Positions 1 to 8,354 are shown, numbered from the stretch's first letter. The stretch: DNA of 64,000 bases from Lysobacter sp. (GCA_008015835.1 SSGH01000011.1:62001-126000); one strand, 5' to 3'. Made by a program: numbers and translations. The notes: generated from the sequence alone by a model not told the origin.

Positions 1-1392
1 GACACCTTCAGCCAGGAAATCCGCTTGGCGGGCGCCACCGACAAGTTCGATTGGCTCGTCGGCGGCTTCTACGCCGACGAAAGCCTGACGCGCAACGAAG
101 GCTATCGCGTCGGCTCGGCGTACGAACCGTATTTGTCGATCGCGCTGCTCTCGCGCATCAACCCGTTGCTCGGCACCAGCCCGACCGCGGGCTTGTTTCT
201 CTCGCAGGCGTCGGGACGTCCGTTCGGCACGGTGTTCGCCGGTCATGCCGCCAACGATCGCTACAAGCAAGACGCCAAGAGCGTGGGTTTGTTCACCAAC
301 AACACCTGGCATGCGACCGACGCGCTCGATCTCACGGTCGGCCTGCGCTATACCCGCGAGAAAAAAGAACTCGAGTCCCGCTACAGCAACCCCAACGGCG
401 GCTTGGGCTGCGCGGCGATGCTCGGCAATCCCGCGCAGGTCGTCGCTGCGCTGGTCGCGCGCGGCTTGACCGTCTCGCAGGCGTCGGCGGCCGCGCCGCA
501 GGTCGTCGGTTTCGCTTGCTTGCCGTGGACCAACGTGCGCCACAACGGCCGCGCCACCTCGCAAGAGCGCGACGAGAAGGAATGGTCGGGCACGTTCAAA
601 GCCGCGTATCGCTGGAATGAGCATGCGATGACGTATTTCTCCGCGGCGCGCGGCTATAAAGCGGGCGGTTTCAATCTCGATCGCGTGCAGTCGAACAACG
701 GCCTGTCCAGCGGGACCTCGGGCATCGTCCCGGTCGACGACACGTCGTTCCCGGCGGAATTCGTCGACAGCTACGAGCTGGGCGCGAAAACCACCTGGCT
801 GGGCGGCAACTTGCTGCTGAACGCGACGTTGTTCCATCAGGAGTACTCGGACTTCCAGCTCAACAGCTTCCTCGGCACCAGCTTCGTCGTGCGCTCGATC
901 CCGAAGGTCACCTCGCAGGGCGTCGACGCCGACCTGCTGTGGCAGAACGGCAACTGGATGTTCCAGGGCGGCTTGACGTACGCCGATACCAAGTACGGTA
1001 AGGATCCTTTGCCCGATGCCGATCTGGCGCTGCTGCCCGGCAGCCGTCCGAGCTTCGCTCCCGAGTGGTCGGCGATGGGCTCGATCGGCTACAAGCACAA
1101 CGTCGGCGAGAAACTGGTGATGCGCGCGCACGTGGGCGCCAAGTACATGTCCGAATACAACACCGGTTCGGATCTCGATCCGCAGAAAGCGCAGGACGCC
1201 TACACGCTGGCGAACGCGCGCCTCGAAATCGGGTCGCGCAACCAGCGCTGGAACGTGGAGCTGTGGTCGCAAAACGTCACCGACGCCGATTACTACCAAG
1301 TCGGCATCGACACGCCGCTGCAGACGGGCTCGTGGAATGCGTTCCTCGGCGCGCCGCGCACCTACGGCGTGACGTTCCGCGTGAAGTACTGA
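1..1392 (+). CDS. TonB-dependent receptor, C-terminal part (5' end outside window)
   Basis: The reading frame is open from base 1, so the signal peptide, plug domain and first barrel strands lie upstream of the window. The visible part of about 463 residues alternates Tyr/Trp-rich amphipathic strands and polar loops, with barrel motifs such as YTREKKE, ARGYKAGGFN, DSYELGAKTTW and the C-terminal GVTFRVKY. It ends on an aromatic-rich beta-strand, as expected for a BAM substrate. The family imports siderophores, oligosaccharides or other large ligands across the outer membrane using TonB-ExbBD energy. A Cys pair (about positions 138-172 of the visible part) lies in a long extracellular-type loop. 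The substrate cannot be inferred. A strong terminator follows the stop codon. Confidence 0.93.
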   Translation, partial: DTFSQEIRLAGATDKFDWLVGGFYADESLTRNEGYRVGSAYEPYLSIALLSRINPLLGTSPTAGLFLSQASGRPFGTVFAGHAANDRYKQDAKSVGLFTNNTWHATDALDLTVGLRYTREKKELESRYSNPNGGLGCAAMLGNPAQVVAALVARGLTVSQASAAAPQVVGFACLPWTNVRHNGRATSQERDEKEWSGTFKAAYRWNEHAMTYFSAARGYKAGGFNLDRVQSNNGLSSGTSGIVPVDDTSFPAEFVDSYELGAKTTWLGGNLLLNATLFHQEYSDFQLNSFLGTSFVVRSIPKVTSQGVDADLLWQNGNWMFQGGLTYADTKYGKDPLPDADLALLPGSRPSFAPEWSAMGSIGYKHNVGEKLVMRAHVGAKYMSEYNTGSDLDPQKAQDAYTLANARLEIGSRNQRWNVELWSQNVTDADYYQVGIDTPLQTGSWNAFLGAPRTYGVTFRVKY

Positions 1393-1420
1393 TCCGTTTT
1401 CCACGCGATCGAGCGAAACG

Positions 1421-1447
1421 ACGGCCCGCTTCGGCGGGCCGTTTTTT
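1421..1447 (+). terminator. Rho-independent terminator of the TonB receptor gene
   Basis: A perfect 9-bp stem (ACGGCCCGC / GCGGGCCGT) closes a TTCG tetraloop and runs into six T. It starts 28 bp after the stop codon. Confidence 0.92.
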
Positions 1448-1487
1448 ATGGCGATGCGAAGGCCGGTCGCGGCGGGCCGTTTTTTAT
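1432..1487 (+). repeat. Direct repeat copying the terminator 3' arm
   Basis: The 18-mer CGGCGGGCCGTTTTTTAT at 1432-1449 recurs at 1470-1487. Only the right arm and T tract are copied. The second copy has no matching left arm, so it should not form a full terminator. The rest of the 1448-1865 gap is GC-rich, has no homologous-looking ORF, and I see no other element in it. Confidence 0.7.
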
Positions 1488-1865
1488 CGGAGCGCTTCGT
1501 TCGACTCGATGATTCCGTCGATACTTAAGCGACGACGCGCGTTTTTTGCGATGCGCATCCAGCGAATTCCGCCGTCGTTCGCCGCTCTTTCGCAATGCGG
1601 CTCGCGATCCTTTCGCGGCGTCGTTCGCGGCCATGCGCGCCGTTCGTCGCGGTGCGCGCGCGTCGCTTGCGTCGTCGCGGCGATGGGCGCATGCTCCGCC
1701 GCTTGGGGAGTCGACCGACATCGATTCGTCGCCGACGCGCAGATTTCGCGGTCGGCCCGCAGGGGATTCGCGCGTCGCCGACGCACGGCGCATCGCGCGA
1801 AAGGTAAGGAGTTTCGCCGCGACGAAGCTCCGCAGACAGGGTTCGTACGCACAAGGAGAGAGTCG

Positions 1866-3374
1866 ATGTCCATGCAATCGTTCGCGCCGTCCCTCGACGG
1901 CACCGCATCGCGCACGCGGAGGATTCCGCGCCCGTCCGCATCCGCATTCGGCCGCGCGTCCGTGCGTTCGCTCGCGCTGACGCTCGCCGTCGCCGCCGCG
2001 CTGTCCGCATGCGGCAAGAAATCCGAAGACGCACCGAAGCCCGATCCCGCCGCCGCGCCGCCGAAGGTCGAAGCCGCGGTCTGCCAGGCCAGCGCGAGTT
2101 GGATCGCCTCGCCCAACCCGCCATCGGAAGTCGCCGCCGCCGAATCGTTCTGCGATTTCTATCAGTTCTCGTGGCAATGGTTCCTGGCGCAAGTGGCGCC
2201 GGCGCCGGATTTCCAAAACAGCGGCAATCGCGTGTTCGAAACCAACCGTCTGCACGACCCCAGCATCGACAGCGGCCAGTGCTCGCAGCCGAAGATCATG
2301 GGTCGGGCGATGGCGGCGGCCAAGTTGGCGTTGCGGGTCAACAAACCGCAGGGGTTCGAGCAGGAACAAGCCGACGGCAACGCGCTGTACGACCAGCACA
2401 GCAACATCCTGCGCTACAACATCTGGTACTCGGACGCCGAATGCCAATCCACGCAGCAAGGTTTCGCGGCGGGTACGCTCGAAATCAAAGTGTCGTGGAA
2501 GATCCTGACCAATCCCGATCCCAGTTACTACAGCATGCAAGCGACGCTGCCCGGCCAAAGTCAGCCGGTCACGCTGGGCCTGGTCGGGTTCCACATCGCC
2601 AATTGGACGTCGAAGCATCCCGAAATGATTTGGGCGACGTTCGAGCACAAGACCAACGCGCCGCTGTGCGACGGCAGCAGTCCGATGCCGGCCAACGGCT
2701 GGGCGTTGGCCAGCAACGAAGCCGCGCAGTGCCTCACGCAGAACCCCGTGAAGCCCGGCGAACCGCCCAGCACCGCCTGCGCGCAGTTCAACTTCAATAC
2801 GCCCGATCCGTTCCAGGGCGATCCGCCGCAGACGAATACGCCGAACAACATCTGCCGCATGTTCGCCAACGGCAATCAGCCGGGGCCATCGATCAACGGT
2901 AACGACAATGCGGCGAACCTGTTGGCGATCCAGCAGCTCAACACGCAATTGGTCGGCCCGCAGGGTCTGCTTACCGCATTGCCCGACACCGATCCGATGG
3001 CGATCTGGAAGAACTACGAGCTGATCGGCGGCATCTGGACCAAGGGCGGCGCCAATTCCGGCAATGCGCCCGTTCCGAATGCCGGCAGCCAGTTCCCGAA
3101 CGGCGATCCGAGCAGCCTGCAGCGCGGCTCGCTGGAACTGACCAATACGACCATGGAAACTTTCGAGCAGGGCAGCGCTTCGCAAGTGCCCAATTGCTTC
3201 GGTTGCCATAACTTCGACACCACCGATCCGCTGGATGTCAGCCACATCTGCACCTCCTTGTTCGGACACGCGCCGAACCAGCCGTTCACCTGCGTGATTC
3301 CCGCGGCGAACGGTGCGGTCGATGCGAAGACGGTCGCGGAGGCCGCGCCGGCCGCGGCGCCCGCCAAACCGTAA
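1866..3374 (+). CDS. exported lipoprotein with a single CxxCH haem-binding motif
   Basis: Predicted length is 502 residues. The ATG at 1866 follows a good Shine-Dalgarno (AAGGAGAG). A twin-Arg-like basic leader is followed by a hydrophobic stretch and the lipobox LSAC (Cys about residue 50), so the protein is probably lipid-anchored after Lsp processing. The mature part begins with a Lys/Pro/Ala linker, then a Trp- and Phe-rich globular domain (FCDFYQFSWQWFL). Near the C terminus is NCFGCHNF, a canonical c-type haem attachment site. The last 20 residues are Ala/Pro-rich. No other cytochrome motif or distal Met ligand can be assigned with certainty. It may be a periplasmic c-type cytochrome or a secreted protein with a fortuitous motif. 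I do not recognise the family. Confidence 0.8.
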   Translation: MSMQSFAPSLDGTASRTRRIPRPSASAFGRASVRSLALTLAVAAALSACGKKSEDAPKPDPAAAPPKVEAAVCQASASWIASPNPPSEVAAAESFCDFYQFSWQWFLAQVAPAPDFQNSGNRVFETNRLHDPSIDSGQCSQPKIMGRAMAAAKLALRVNKPQGFEQEQADGNALYDQHSNILRYNIWYSDAECQSTQQGFAAGTLEIKVSWKILTNPDPSYYSMQATLPGQSQPVTLGLVGFHIANWTSKHPEMIWATFEHKTNAPLCDGSSPMPANGWALASNEAAQCLTQNPVKPGEPPSTACAQFNFNTPDPFQGDPPQTNTPNNICRMFANGNQPGPSINGNDNAANLLAIQQLNTQLVGPQGLLTALPDTDPMAIWKNYELIGGIWTKGGANSGNAPVPNAGSQFPNGDPSSLQRGSLELTNTTMETFEQGSASQVPNCFGCHNFDTTDPLDVSHICTSLFGHAPNQPFTCVIPAANGAVDAKTVAEAAPAAAPAKP

Positions 3375-3505
3375 CCGCGACGCCCGCATGCCGTCGTCGC
3401 CGACGGCATGCGGGTCGCTCCGCGCGCTCCGGATGCGCACCGCGCCGAGGCCCTTGGGTATCATCCCGCGACCGCACGCACGCGTGCGCACTCGTGGAAC
3501 CGCCG

Positions 3506-4009
3506 ATGTCGAGCCTCACCGATGCCGAACTGCATCGCCTCGCCGAAACCCTCGGCGAACGTTTTCGTCACCAGCGTCTGACGCTCGTCACCGCCGAAAG
3601 CTGCACCGGCGGCTGGATCGCGAAAACCGTCACCGACATCGCCGGTTCGTCCGACTGGTTCGACAGCGGCATGGTCGCCTACAGCTACGAAGCCAAACAG
3701 GCGATGCTGGGCGTGCGCCCGGAAACGCTCGAACATCACGGCGCGGTCAGCCGCGAAACCGTGATCGAAATGGTCTCCGGCGCGCTGGTGCATTCCGGCG
3801 CCAGCGCCGCCGTCGCCGTCACCGGCATCGCAGGGCCGGGCGGCGGCAGCCCCGACAAACCCGTCGGCACCGTCTGGATCGGCTGGAAACGCCGCGGCGG
3901 CTACGCCAAGGCCCAGATGTTCCGCTTCGACGGTGACCGCGAGTCGGTGCGCCGGCAGACGGTGCTGGCGGCGCTGCAGGGGTTGAAGGCGTTGACCGAA
4001 CCCGCCTGA
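3506..4009 (+). CDS. pncC: CinA C-terminal-type nicotinamide-nucleotide amidohydrolase
   Basis: 167 residues from the ATG at 3506. An in-frame GTG at 3494 would add four residues but has no ribosome site. The protein is the stand-alone CinA C-terminal (PncC/YgaD) domain. It has the signature LVTAESCTGGWIAK near the N terminus, the conserved SDWFDSGMVAYS and VAVTGIAGPGGGSPDKPVGT segments, and normal family length. PncC deamidates nicotinamide mononucleotide to nicotinate mononucleotide in pyridine-nucleotide salvage. It sits just upstream of lexA, an arrangement also seen in other proteobacteria where cinA/pncC accompanies recA. The gap to the lexA promoter is about 40 bp. Confidence 0.93.
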   Translation: MSSLTDAELHRLAETLGERFRHQRLTLVTAESCTGGWIAKTVTDIAGSSDWFDSGMVAYSYEAKQAMLGVRPETLEHHGAVSRETVIEMVSGALVHSGASAAVAVTGIAGPGGGSPDKPVGTVWIGWKRRGGYAKAQMFRFDGDRESVRRQTVLAALQGLKALTEPA

Positions 4010-4051
4010 GCCTCGCCCCCGCGGGACCGTCCGCCATCGGCGTAAGAGCGG

Positions 4052-4080
4052 TTGACCGGCCCGGTCGTTAGTAGTAATAC
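4052..4080 (+). promoter_or_regulatory. Sigma70 promoter of lexA
   Basis: TTGACC (4052-4057), a 17-bp spacer and TAATAC (4075-4080) match the consensus well. The expected start point, about 7 nt after the -10, is position 4087, one or two bases before the lexA ATG at 4089. That implies an essentially leaderless mRNA. The -10 lies inside the LexA operator. Confidence 0.75.
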
Positions 4081-4086
4081 TACTAA
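4068..4086. promoter_or_regulatory. LexA operator (SOS box) controlling lexA
   Basis: TTAGTAGTAATACTACTAA is a perfect 19-bp palindrome around a central A. It matches the TTAGTA-N-TACTAA type used by Xanthomonas LexA rather than the E. coli CTGT-N8-ACAG box. It overlaps the -10 and ends two bases before the lexA start codon, so bound LexA would block polymerase directly. I see no second box before recA. Confidence 0.93.
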
Positions 4087-4088
4087 CC

Positions 4089-4733
4089 ATGGACCTGACC
4101 GATACCCAGCACGCCATCCTCGCCCTCATCTCCGAGCGCATCGCCGCCGACGGCGTGCCGCCTTCGCAGACCGAGATCGCCCACGCCATGGGCTTCAAAG
4201 GCGTCCGCGCCGCGCAGTACCACATTGAGGCGCTGGAACAGGCCGGTGCGATCCGTCGCGTGCCGGGGCAGGCGCGCGGCATCCGGCTGGTGCAGGAGGC
4301 CGCGAACGAGGCGCTCGACCAACCGGCCGAACCGCCCTTGCCCGATCACGCGCTGCGCCTGCCGGTGCTGGGCCGCGTCGCCGCTGGTCTGCCGATCGGC
4401 GCCGACCTGCGCTCCGACGACTACCTCCTGCTCGATCGCGCCCTGTTCTCGCCCGCGCCGAATTACCTGCTGAAAGTGCAGGGCGATTCGATGCGCGACG
4501 AAGGCATCTTCGAGGGCGATCTGATCGGCGTGTACCGCACCCGCGAGGCGCGCTCCGGCCAGATCGTCGTGGCCCGCATCGACGACGAAATCACCGTGAA
4601 GCTGTTGAAGATCGGCAAAGACCGCATCCGCCTCTTGCCGCGCAATCCCGACTACGCGCCGATCGATGTGCATCCCGACCAGGATTTCGCGATCGAAGGC
4701 CTGTACTGCGGCCTCGTGAGGCCGAATCGATGA
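4089..4733 (+). CDS. lexA: LexA repressor, SOS regulator and self-cleaving serine protease
   Basis: 214 residues. An N-terminal winged helix (residues 1-68) is followed by a linker and an S24 peptidase domain. The autocleavage bond is Ala99-Gly100 (GRVAAGLP). The catalytic Ser134 lies in VQGDSMRDEG and the catalytic Lys171 in ITVKLL. RecA filaments on single-stranded DNA stimulate cleavage and so derepress the SOS genes. The start is fixed by the MDLTDTQ opening typical of the family and by the operator two bases upstream, which leaves no room for a ribosome site. The stop overlaps the next ORF (ATGA), and recA follows in the same direction. Confidence 0.98.
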   Translation: MDLTDTQHAILALISERIAADGVPPSQTEIAHAMGFKGVRAAQYHIEALEQAGAIRRVPGQARGIRLVQEAANEALDQPAEPPLPDHALRLPVLGRVAAGLPIGADLRSDDYLLLDRALFSPAPNYLLKVQGDSMRDEGIFEGDLIGVYRTREARSGQIVVARIDDEITVKLLKIGKDRIRLLPRNPDYAPIDVHPDQDFAIEGLYCGLVRPNR

Positions 4734-4969
4734 GCGCCGCGGGCCTCACTACCGCATCGGTCCTGCCGCAAGCGAATGTCGCCGCGTCCGACGACGCGGT
4801 CTACGCGCGAATGGAAGCGATGCTCGCGCGCGAACTCGGGCGCCAAGGCCGCATCGAGGCGATGCGCGGGTTGGAAGAAGTCGCGGCCTTGCTCGCCCCG
4901 CGGCATTCGGAATTTTCCGACGCCGCGACGCGGCGTTCCCCGATGGGCCGCGAACCGGGCGCGCACTAA
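4730..4969 (+). CDS. small hypothetical protein coupled to lexA
   Basis: 79 residues starting at an ATG whose last bases overlap the lexA stop (ATGA), a layout for translational coupling. The product has an Ala-rich N terminus, a central amphipathic helix with many Arg/Glu (about residues 24-55, ARMEAMLARELGRQGRIEA) and a polar tail. No known domain is evident. Position inside the lexA-recA transcript suggests SOS co-regulation. It could be a small conserved SOS accessory protein or a non-functional ORF that helps readthrough to recA. Confidence 0.55.
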   Translation: MSAAGLTTASVLPQANVAASDDAVYARMEAMLARELGRQGRIEAMRGLEEVAALLAPRHSEFSDAATRRSPMGREPGAH

Positions 4970-4978
4970 ATTTTCGGA

Positions 4979-4997
4979 CGTCGCAGCTTTTGCGACG
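4979..4997. other. Short hairpin in the recA leader
   Basis: CGTCGCA and TGCGACG pair over a 5-nt loop, 53 bp before the recA ATG, with no T tract. It is in transcript from the lexA promoter and might modulate recA expression or mark a processing site. Confidence 0.4.
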
Positions 4998-5050
4998 GCC
5001 CCTTCCTAATCTTCACGCACCTTCACAACGCCACTGACGAGGATTCCACC

Positions 5051-6100
5051 ATGGATAAGATCGACGAAAACAAAAAGCGCGCCCTCGCCGCAGCGCTCAG
5101 CCAGATCGACAAACAATTCGGCAAAGGTTCGGTCATGCGCATGGGCGACCGCACGGTCGAACCGACCGAAGTCATCGGCACCGGCTCGCTGATGCTGGAC
5201 ATCGCGCTGGGCATCGGCGGCTTGCCCAAAGGCCGCGTGGTCGAAATCTACGGCCCGGAATCCTCGGGCAAGACCACGCTCACCCTGCAAGCCATCGCCG
5301 AATGCCAGAAAGCCGGCGGCACCGCCGCGTTCATCGATGCCGAGCACGCGCTCGATCCCACCTACGCGCAGAAGCTCGGCGTCAACGTCGACGAGCTGCT
5401 GCTCTCCCAGCCCGACACCGGCGAACAGGCGCTCGAAATCGCCGACATGCTGGTGCGCTCCAACGCGGTGGACATCGTCGTCATCGACTCGGTCGCCGCG
5501 CTCACGCCGCGCGCCGAAATCGAAGGCGAGATGGGCGATCAATTGCCGGGCCTGCAGGCTCGCTTGATGAGCCAAGCGCTGCGCAAACTCACCGGCAACA
5601 TCAAACGCAGCAATTGCTTGGTGATCTTCATCAACCAGTTGCGCATGAAGATCGGCGTGATGATGCCGGGCCAAAGCCCGGAAACCACCACCGGCGGCAA
5701 CGCGCTGAAGTTCTACGCCTCCGTGCGTTTGGACATCCGCCGCATCGGCAGCATCAAGAAAGGCGACGAGATCATCGGCAATCAGACCAAGATCAAAGTG
5801 GTCAAGAACAAGATGGCCCCGCCGTTCAAGCAAGTCGTCACCGAAATCCTGTACGGCGAAGGCATCAGCCGCGAAGGCGAGCTGATCGACATGGGCGTCG
5901 ACGCCAAGCTCGTCGATAAATCCGGCGCGTGGTACGGCTACGACGGCGAGCGCATCGGCCAAGGCAAGGAAAACGCCCGCCAATACCTCAAGGACAACCC
6001 GGCGGTCGCCGCCAAGCTCGAAGCCACCCTGCGCGCGCAGTTCGTGCCGCAGGACGCGCCGCGCGACGAAGCCGACGCCGAGGAAGATTTGGAAGCCTGA
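5051..6100 (+). CDS. recA: RecA recombinase
   Basis: 349 residues, the normal length. The Walker A motif GPESSGKTT starts at residue 68, Walker B is [12 protein letters not shown], and the L2 loop region ([27 protein letters not shown], split across residues about 195-220) is intact. The acidic tail [11 protein letters not shown] is typical. RecA coats single-stranded DNA, performs strand exchange and acts as co-protease for LexA. The ribosome site GAGGA precedes the ATG. No LexA box lies between 4734 and 5050, so SOS induction probably comes from the lexA promoter by co-transcription, perhaps with a weaker local promoter. A terminator follows at 6318. In relatives recX follows directly, but here a cassette intervenes. 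Confidence 0.99.
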   Translation: MDKIDENKKRALAAALSQIDKQFGKGSVMRMGDRTVEPTEVIGTGSLMLDIALGIGGLPKGRVVEIYGPESSGKTTLTLQAIAECQKAGGTAAFIDAEHALDPTYAQKLGVNVDELLLSQPDTGEQALEIADMLVRSNAVDIVVIDSVAALTPRAEIEGEMGDQLPGLQARLMSQALRKLTGNIKRSNCLVIFINQLRMKIGVMMPGQSPETTTGGNALKFYASVRLDIRRIGSIKKGDEIIGNQTKIKVVKNKMAPPFKQVVTEILYGEGISREGELIDMGVDAKLVDKSGAWYGYDGERIGQGKENARQYLKDNPAVAAKLEATLRAQFVPQDAPRDEADAEEDLEA

Positions 6101-6317
6101 GACCCCCGCTTCCGGGTTCGAGTCCGAAACCTCGTCAGTGGATGACTCGGCCCGGAAGCGTTTCAACCGCGGCGACGCGCGATCGGAAACGATCGCGCGC
6201 CGTCCCAAGAACGTCGCTCCCCACACCGACGGATCCGGCGCATCAAGGAGATCGCGCCGGCGGCCCGGGGCCCCAAACCCGAGCCGCACAGCGGTTCATT
6301 TCGCCATGACCCGCGCA

Positions 6318-6356
6318 CCGGGAAACCTCAGGGATGGGGTTTCTCGGTTTTTTTTT
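6318..6356 (+). terminator. Rho-independent terminator after recA
   Basis: CCGGGAAACC (6318-6327) pairs with GGTTTCTCGG (6338-6347) with one G-U, and is followed by nine T. This closes the recA unit and separates it from the inserted ATPase cassette. The 6101-6317 part of the gap shows no gene. Confidence 0.85.
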
Positions 6357-6463
6357 GTATTGAGCATATTATGTGGCTGAGTTGCCTGTGTTGTGGTGGT
6401 TTTTTTAGGCGTTTGTCCCTAGGGGTAAATGTTGTCAAAAGTGCTTTGTGCTGAGGGGAAATT

Positions 6464-7777
6464 ATGCTGAACCGAATCCATATTCGCGGATATAAGTCTT
6501 TGCGGGATGTTGAAGTAAAGCTTCAGCCGCTATCGGTTTTATTTGGCCCCAACGCTGTGGGCAAAAGCAATTTTCTTGATGCACTCCAGCTGCTTTCAAA
6601 AATTGTTTCTAGCCGCACCTTAAAAGATGCATTCGACCCTCCGTATCGCGGCAAGCCATTAGAGTCATTTTCTTTCCCCACAGAGGGGTTGCGCGGTCTC
6701 TTGCATGAAAAATCTGTATCTTTCTCGATCGAGGTGGACTTTACGCTTTCAGATGCGGTGGTGGCTGCAGTTAATCGTCAGATAAGGGAGCTTAGGCGAA
6801 GCGTCGCAGATAGCGATGGTGTCTATGCTGTTGAGGTTTCTGGTCCTGTACGTGAAAAGTCGATGCGTTATCGCGTGGAGGTTGAAATGATTCCACGTTC
6901 CGGTGTTTTGAGGATAGCTGACGAATATCTTGCTGCCTTGAACCGTAGTGGCGAGCCGACAGGGAAGAGAGAGCCGTTTGTCTCTAAAAGAAATGAAAAG
7001 CTGCATTTGAGGCTGGAAGGGCAAGCTCATCCCACATATCTGGATAGGTACTTGGATCATAGTGTCCTCTCTCTTCCTCACTATCCTCCCTACTATCCGC
7101 ACTTAGTGGCAGCTCAACACGAAATTAGCAGTTGGATGTTTTTTTACTTTGAACCAAGGGAAAGAATGCGAGCGGCCAACCCTGTAAAAGAAGTTAGACA
7201 TATTGGCCTTATGGGCGAGGAGTTGCCAGCGTATTTGAACACTTTGAAGGCGTTAGAGCCTAAGCAGTTTAATGCCGTTGAAAAAGCTTTGAAGGCGATT
7301 CTTCCGCAAATAGAGGGGATTGATGTTGGAGTTAGTGATTTGGGGGAGGTTGAGCTCCGCCTGATGGAAAACGGTACGCCCATTCCCGCCAGAGTTTTAT
7401 CCGAGGGCACTTTGCGGATGCTAGGCATGTTGGCCTTGACGGGGGCGAAAGAGCCGCCTTCGCTCGTTGGTTTTGAAGAGCCTGAGAATGGTGTGCATCC
7501 TAGGCGAATCCAAATGATTGCTGAGCTTCTAAAGACGCGTGCGGCTGCTGGGAGAACTCAATACATAGTTACAACGCATTCGCCGATATTGCCGGATATG
7601 ATTCCCGATGAATGTCTATATGTTGCTAGAAAGAATGAGAGTGGGACGATAATTGAGCATTTCTCGGCATGGGGGGCTCTGGGAAGGCGTACTGAAATCG
7701 ATAGCGCCTTGTCCGATTCAGATGAGCTTAAGATGCCAATTTCCGATCGATTGCTTAGGGGGGACTTTGATGCTTAA
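6464..7777 (+). CDS. AAA-family (OLD/RloA-like) ATPase, probable defence component
   Basis: 437 residues, with Shine-Dalgarno AGGGGA before the ATG. It opens with the SMC/RecF-type strand RIHIRGYKSLRDV and a P-loop GPNAVGKSN (28-36). The ABC-type signature LSEG is at 312-315, Walker B FEEPENGVHP has the catalytic Glu pair at 338-339, and the switch His372 lies in TTHSP. Together these define the AAA15/AAA21 class found in OLD, RloA/AbiL and PARIS AriA proteins. The coding DNA is clearly AT-richer than the neighbours, with many ATT, AAA and TTT codons, which indicates transfer. It overlaps the next gene by 8 bp, so the two are a pair. The ATPase probably senses a trigger and controls the partner. 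A housekeeping SMC-like role is less likely given the setting. Confidence 0.85.
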   Translation: MLNRIHIRGYKSLRDVEVKLQPLSVLFGPNAVGKSNFLDALQLLSKIVSSRTLKDAFDPPYRGKPLESFSFPTEGLRGLLHEKSVSFSIEVDFTLSDAVVAAVNRQIRELRRSVADSDGVYAVEVSGPVREKSMRYRVEVEMIPRSGVLRIADEYLAALNRSGEPTGKREPFVSKRNEKLHLRLEGQAHPTYLDRYLDHSVLSLPHYPPYYPHLVAAQHEISSWMFFYFEPRERMRAANPVKEVRHIGLMGEELPAYLNTLKALEPKQFNAVEKALKAILPQIEGIDVGVSDLGEVELRLMENGTPIPARVLSEGTLRMLGMLALTGAKEPPSLVGFEEPENGVHPRRIQMIAELLKTRAAAGRTQYIVTTHSPILPDMIPDECLYVARKNESGTIIEHFSAWGALGRRTEIDSALSDSDELKMPISDRLLRGDFDA

Positions 7778-8345
7778 GCAAATTGCTGCTTTCGGAGAGG
7801 ATTACGCACATCAAAAAGTTGTTGAGGCTTTGATTAGAAGAGTTTCTAGAGAAGAAGGGGTTGATGTCGCGATTGACTGGAGAAGTTCGAGGGGAGGGTA
7901 TCCACGTGTTGTTAGCGAATTGTCAGAATATTTTCGAGACTTAAAAAAGCAAGGAAATTTGCCGGATTTTGTAGTCGTTGCCACCGATTCGAATTGTAAG
8001 GGTTTAAATAGAAGAATTTCGGAGCTTCCCCTGACAGAATGTCCTGTGCCTGTGGTTCGTGCCATTCCTGCGCCTCATATCGAGAGATGGCTTCTGTTGG
8101 ATGGCGCTGCATTTAGGGTCGCACTGGGTCGAGGATGTCCTGCTCCTGATAAAAAATGTGAGAGGGATAGGTACAAGCAAAAGCTGATAGAGGCAATTAT
8201 CAGTGCGGATATAGTCCCTGCATTCGGTGGTGTTGAGTTTGCTGAAGAGATTGTGCAAGAGATGGATTTGGCATCCATTAGAAGATCAGATGATTCTTTT
8301 GATAGATTTCTGGCTGAGCTATTGAGTGCCCTTAGAGACGACTAA
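7770..8345 (+). CDS. DUF4276 / Toprim-like partner of the AAA ATPase, candidate effector
   Basis: 191 residues starting inside the ATPase gene behind a strong Shine-Dalgarno (AGGGGGGAC). It starts with a beta-strand and an acidic residue (Glu10 in AAFGEDYAHQ), then a second strand DFVVVATDSN with Asp73, then PHIERWLLLD (His103, Glu105, Trp107). This order is what I know of DUF4276 proteins, which have a Toprim-like fold and occur next to AAA ATPases. The classical Toprim DxD reads D-S-N here, so metal-dependent nuclease activity is uncertain. Base composition is AT-rich like its partner. By analogy with AbiL and PARIS pairs it could be an abortive-infection nuclease released or activated by the ATPase. 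Confidence 0.75.
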   Translation: MLKQIAAFGEDYAHQKVVEALIRRVSREEGVDVAIDWRSSRGGYPRVVSELSEYFRDLKKQGNLPDFVVVATDSNCKGLNRRISELPLTECPVPVVRAIPAPHIERWLLLDGAAFRVALGRGCPAPDKKCERDRYKQKLIEAIISADIVPAFGGVEFAEEIVQEMDLASIRRSDDSFDRFLAELLSALRDD

Positions 8346-8354
8346 TTTTTTGCG

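Noticed and set aside
1446-3491. Long open frame on the minus strand across the lipoprotein gene
   Set aside because: It is antisense to a gene with signal peptide and ribosome site. Its translation is Arg-rich and low in hydrophobic pattern, as expected of antisense frames in high-GC DNA.
4734-5050. A second LexA box before recA
   Set aside because: No sequence resembling TTAGTA-N-TACTAA occurs there.
6138-6317. Possible small gene between recA and its terminator
   Set aside because: Short, Arg/Pro-rich, no ribosome site and no recognisable motif. Better seen as recA 3' untranslated sequence.
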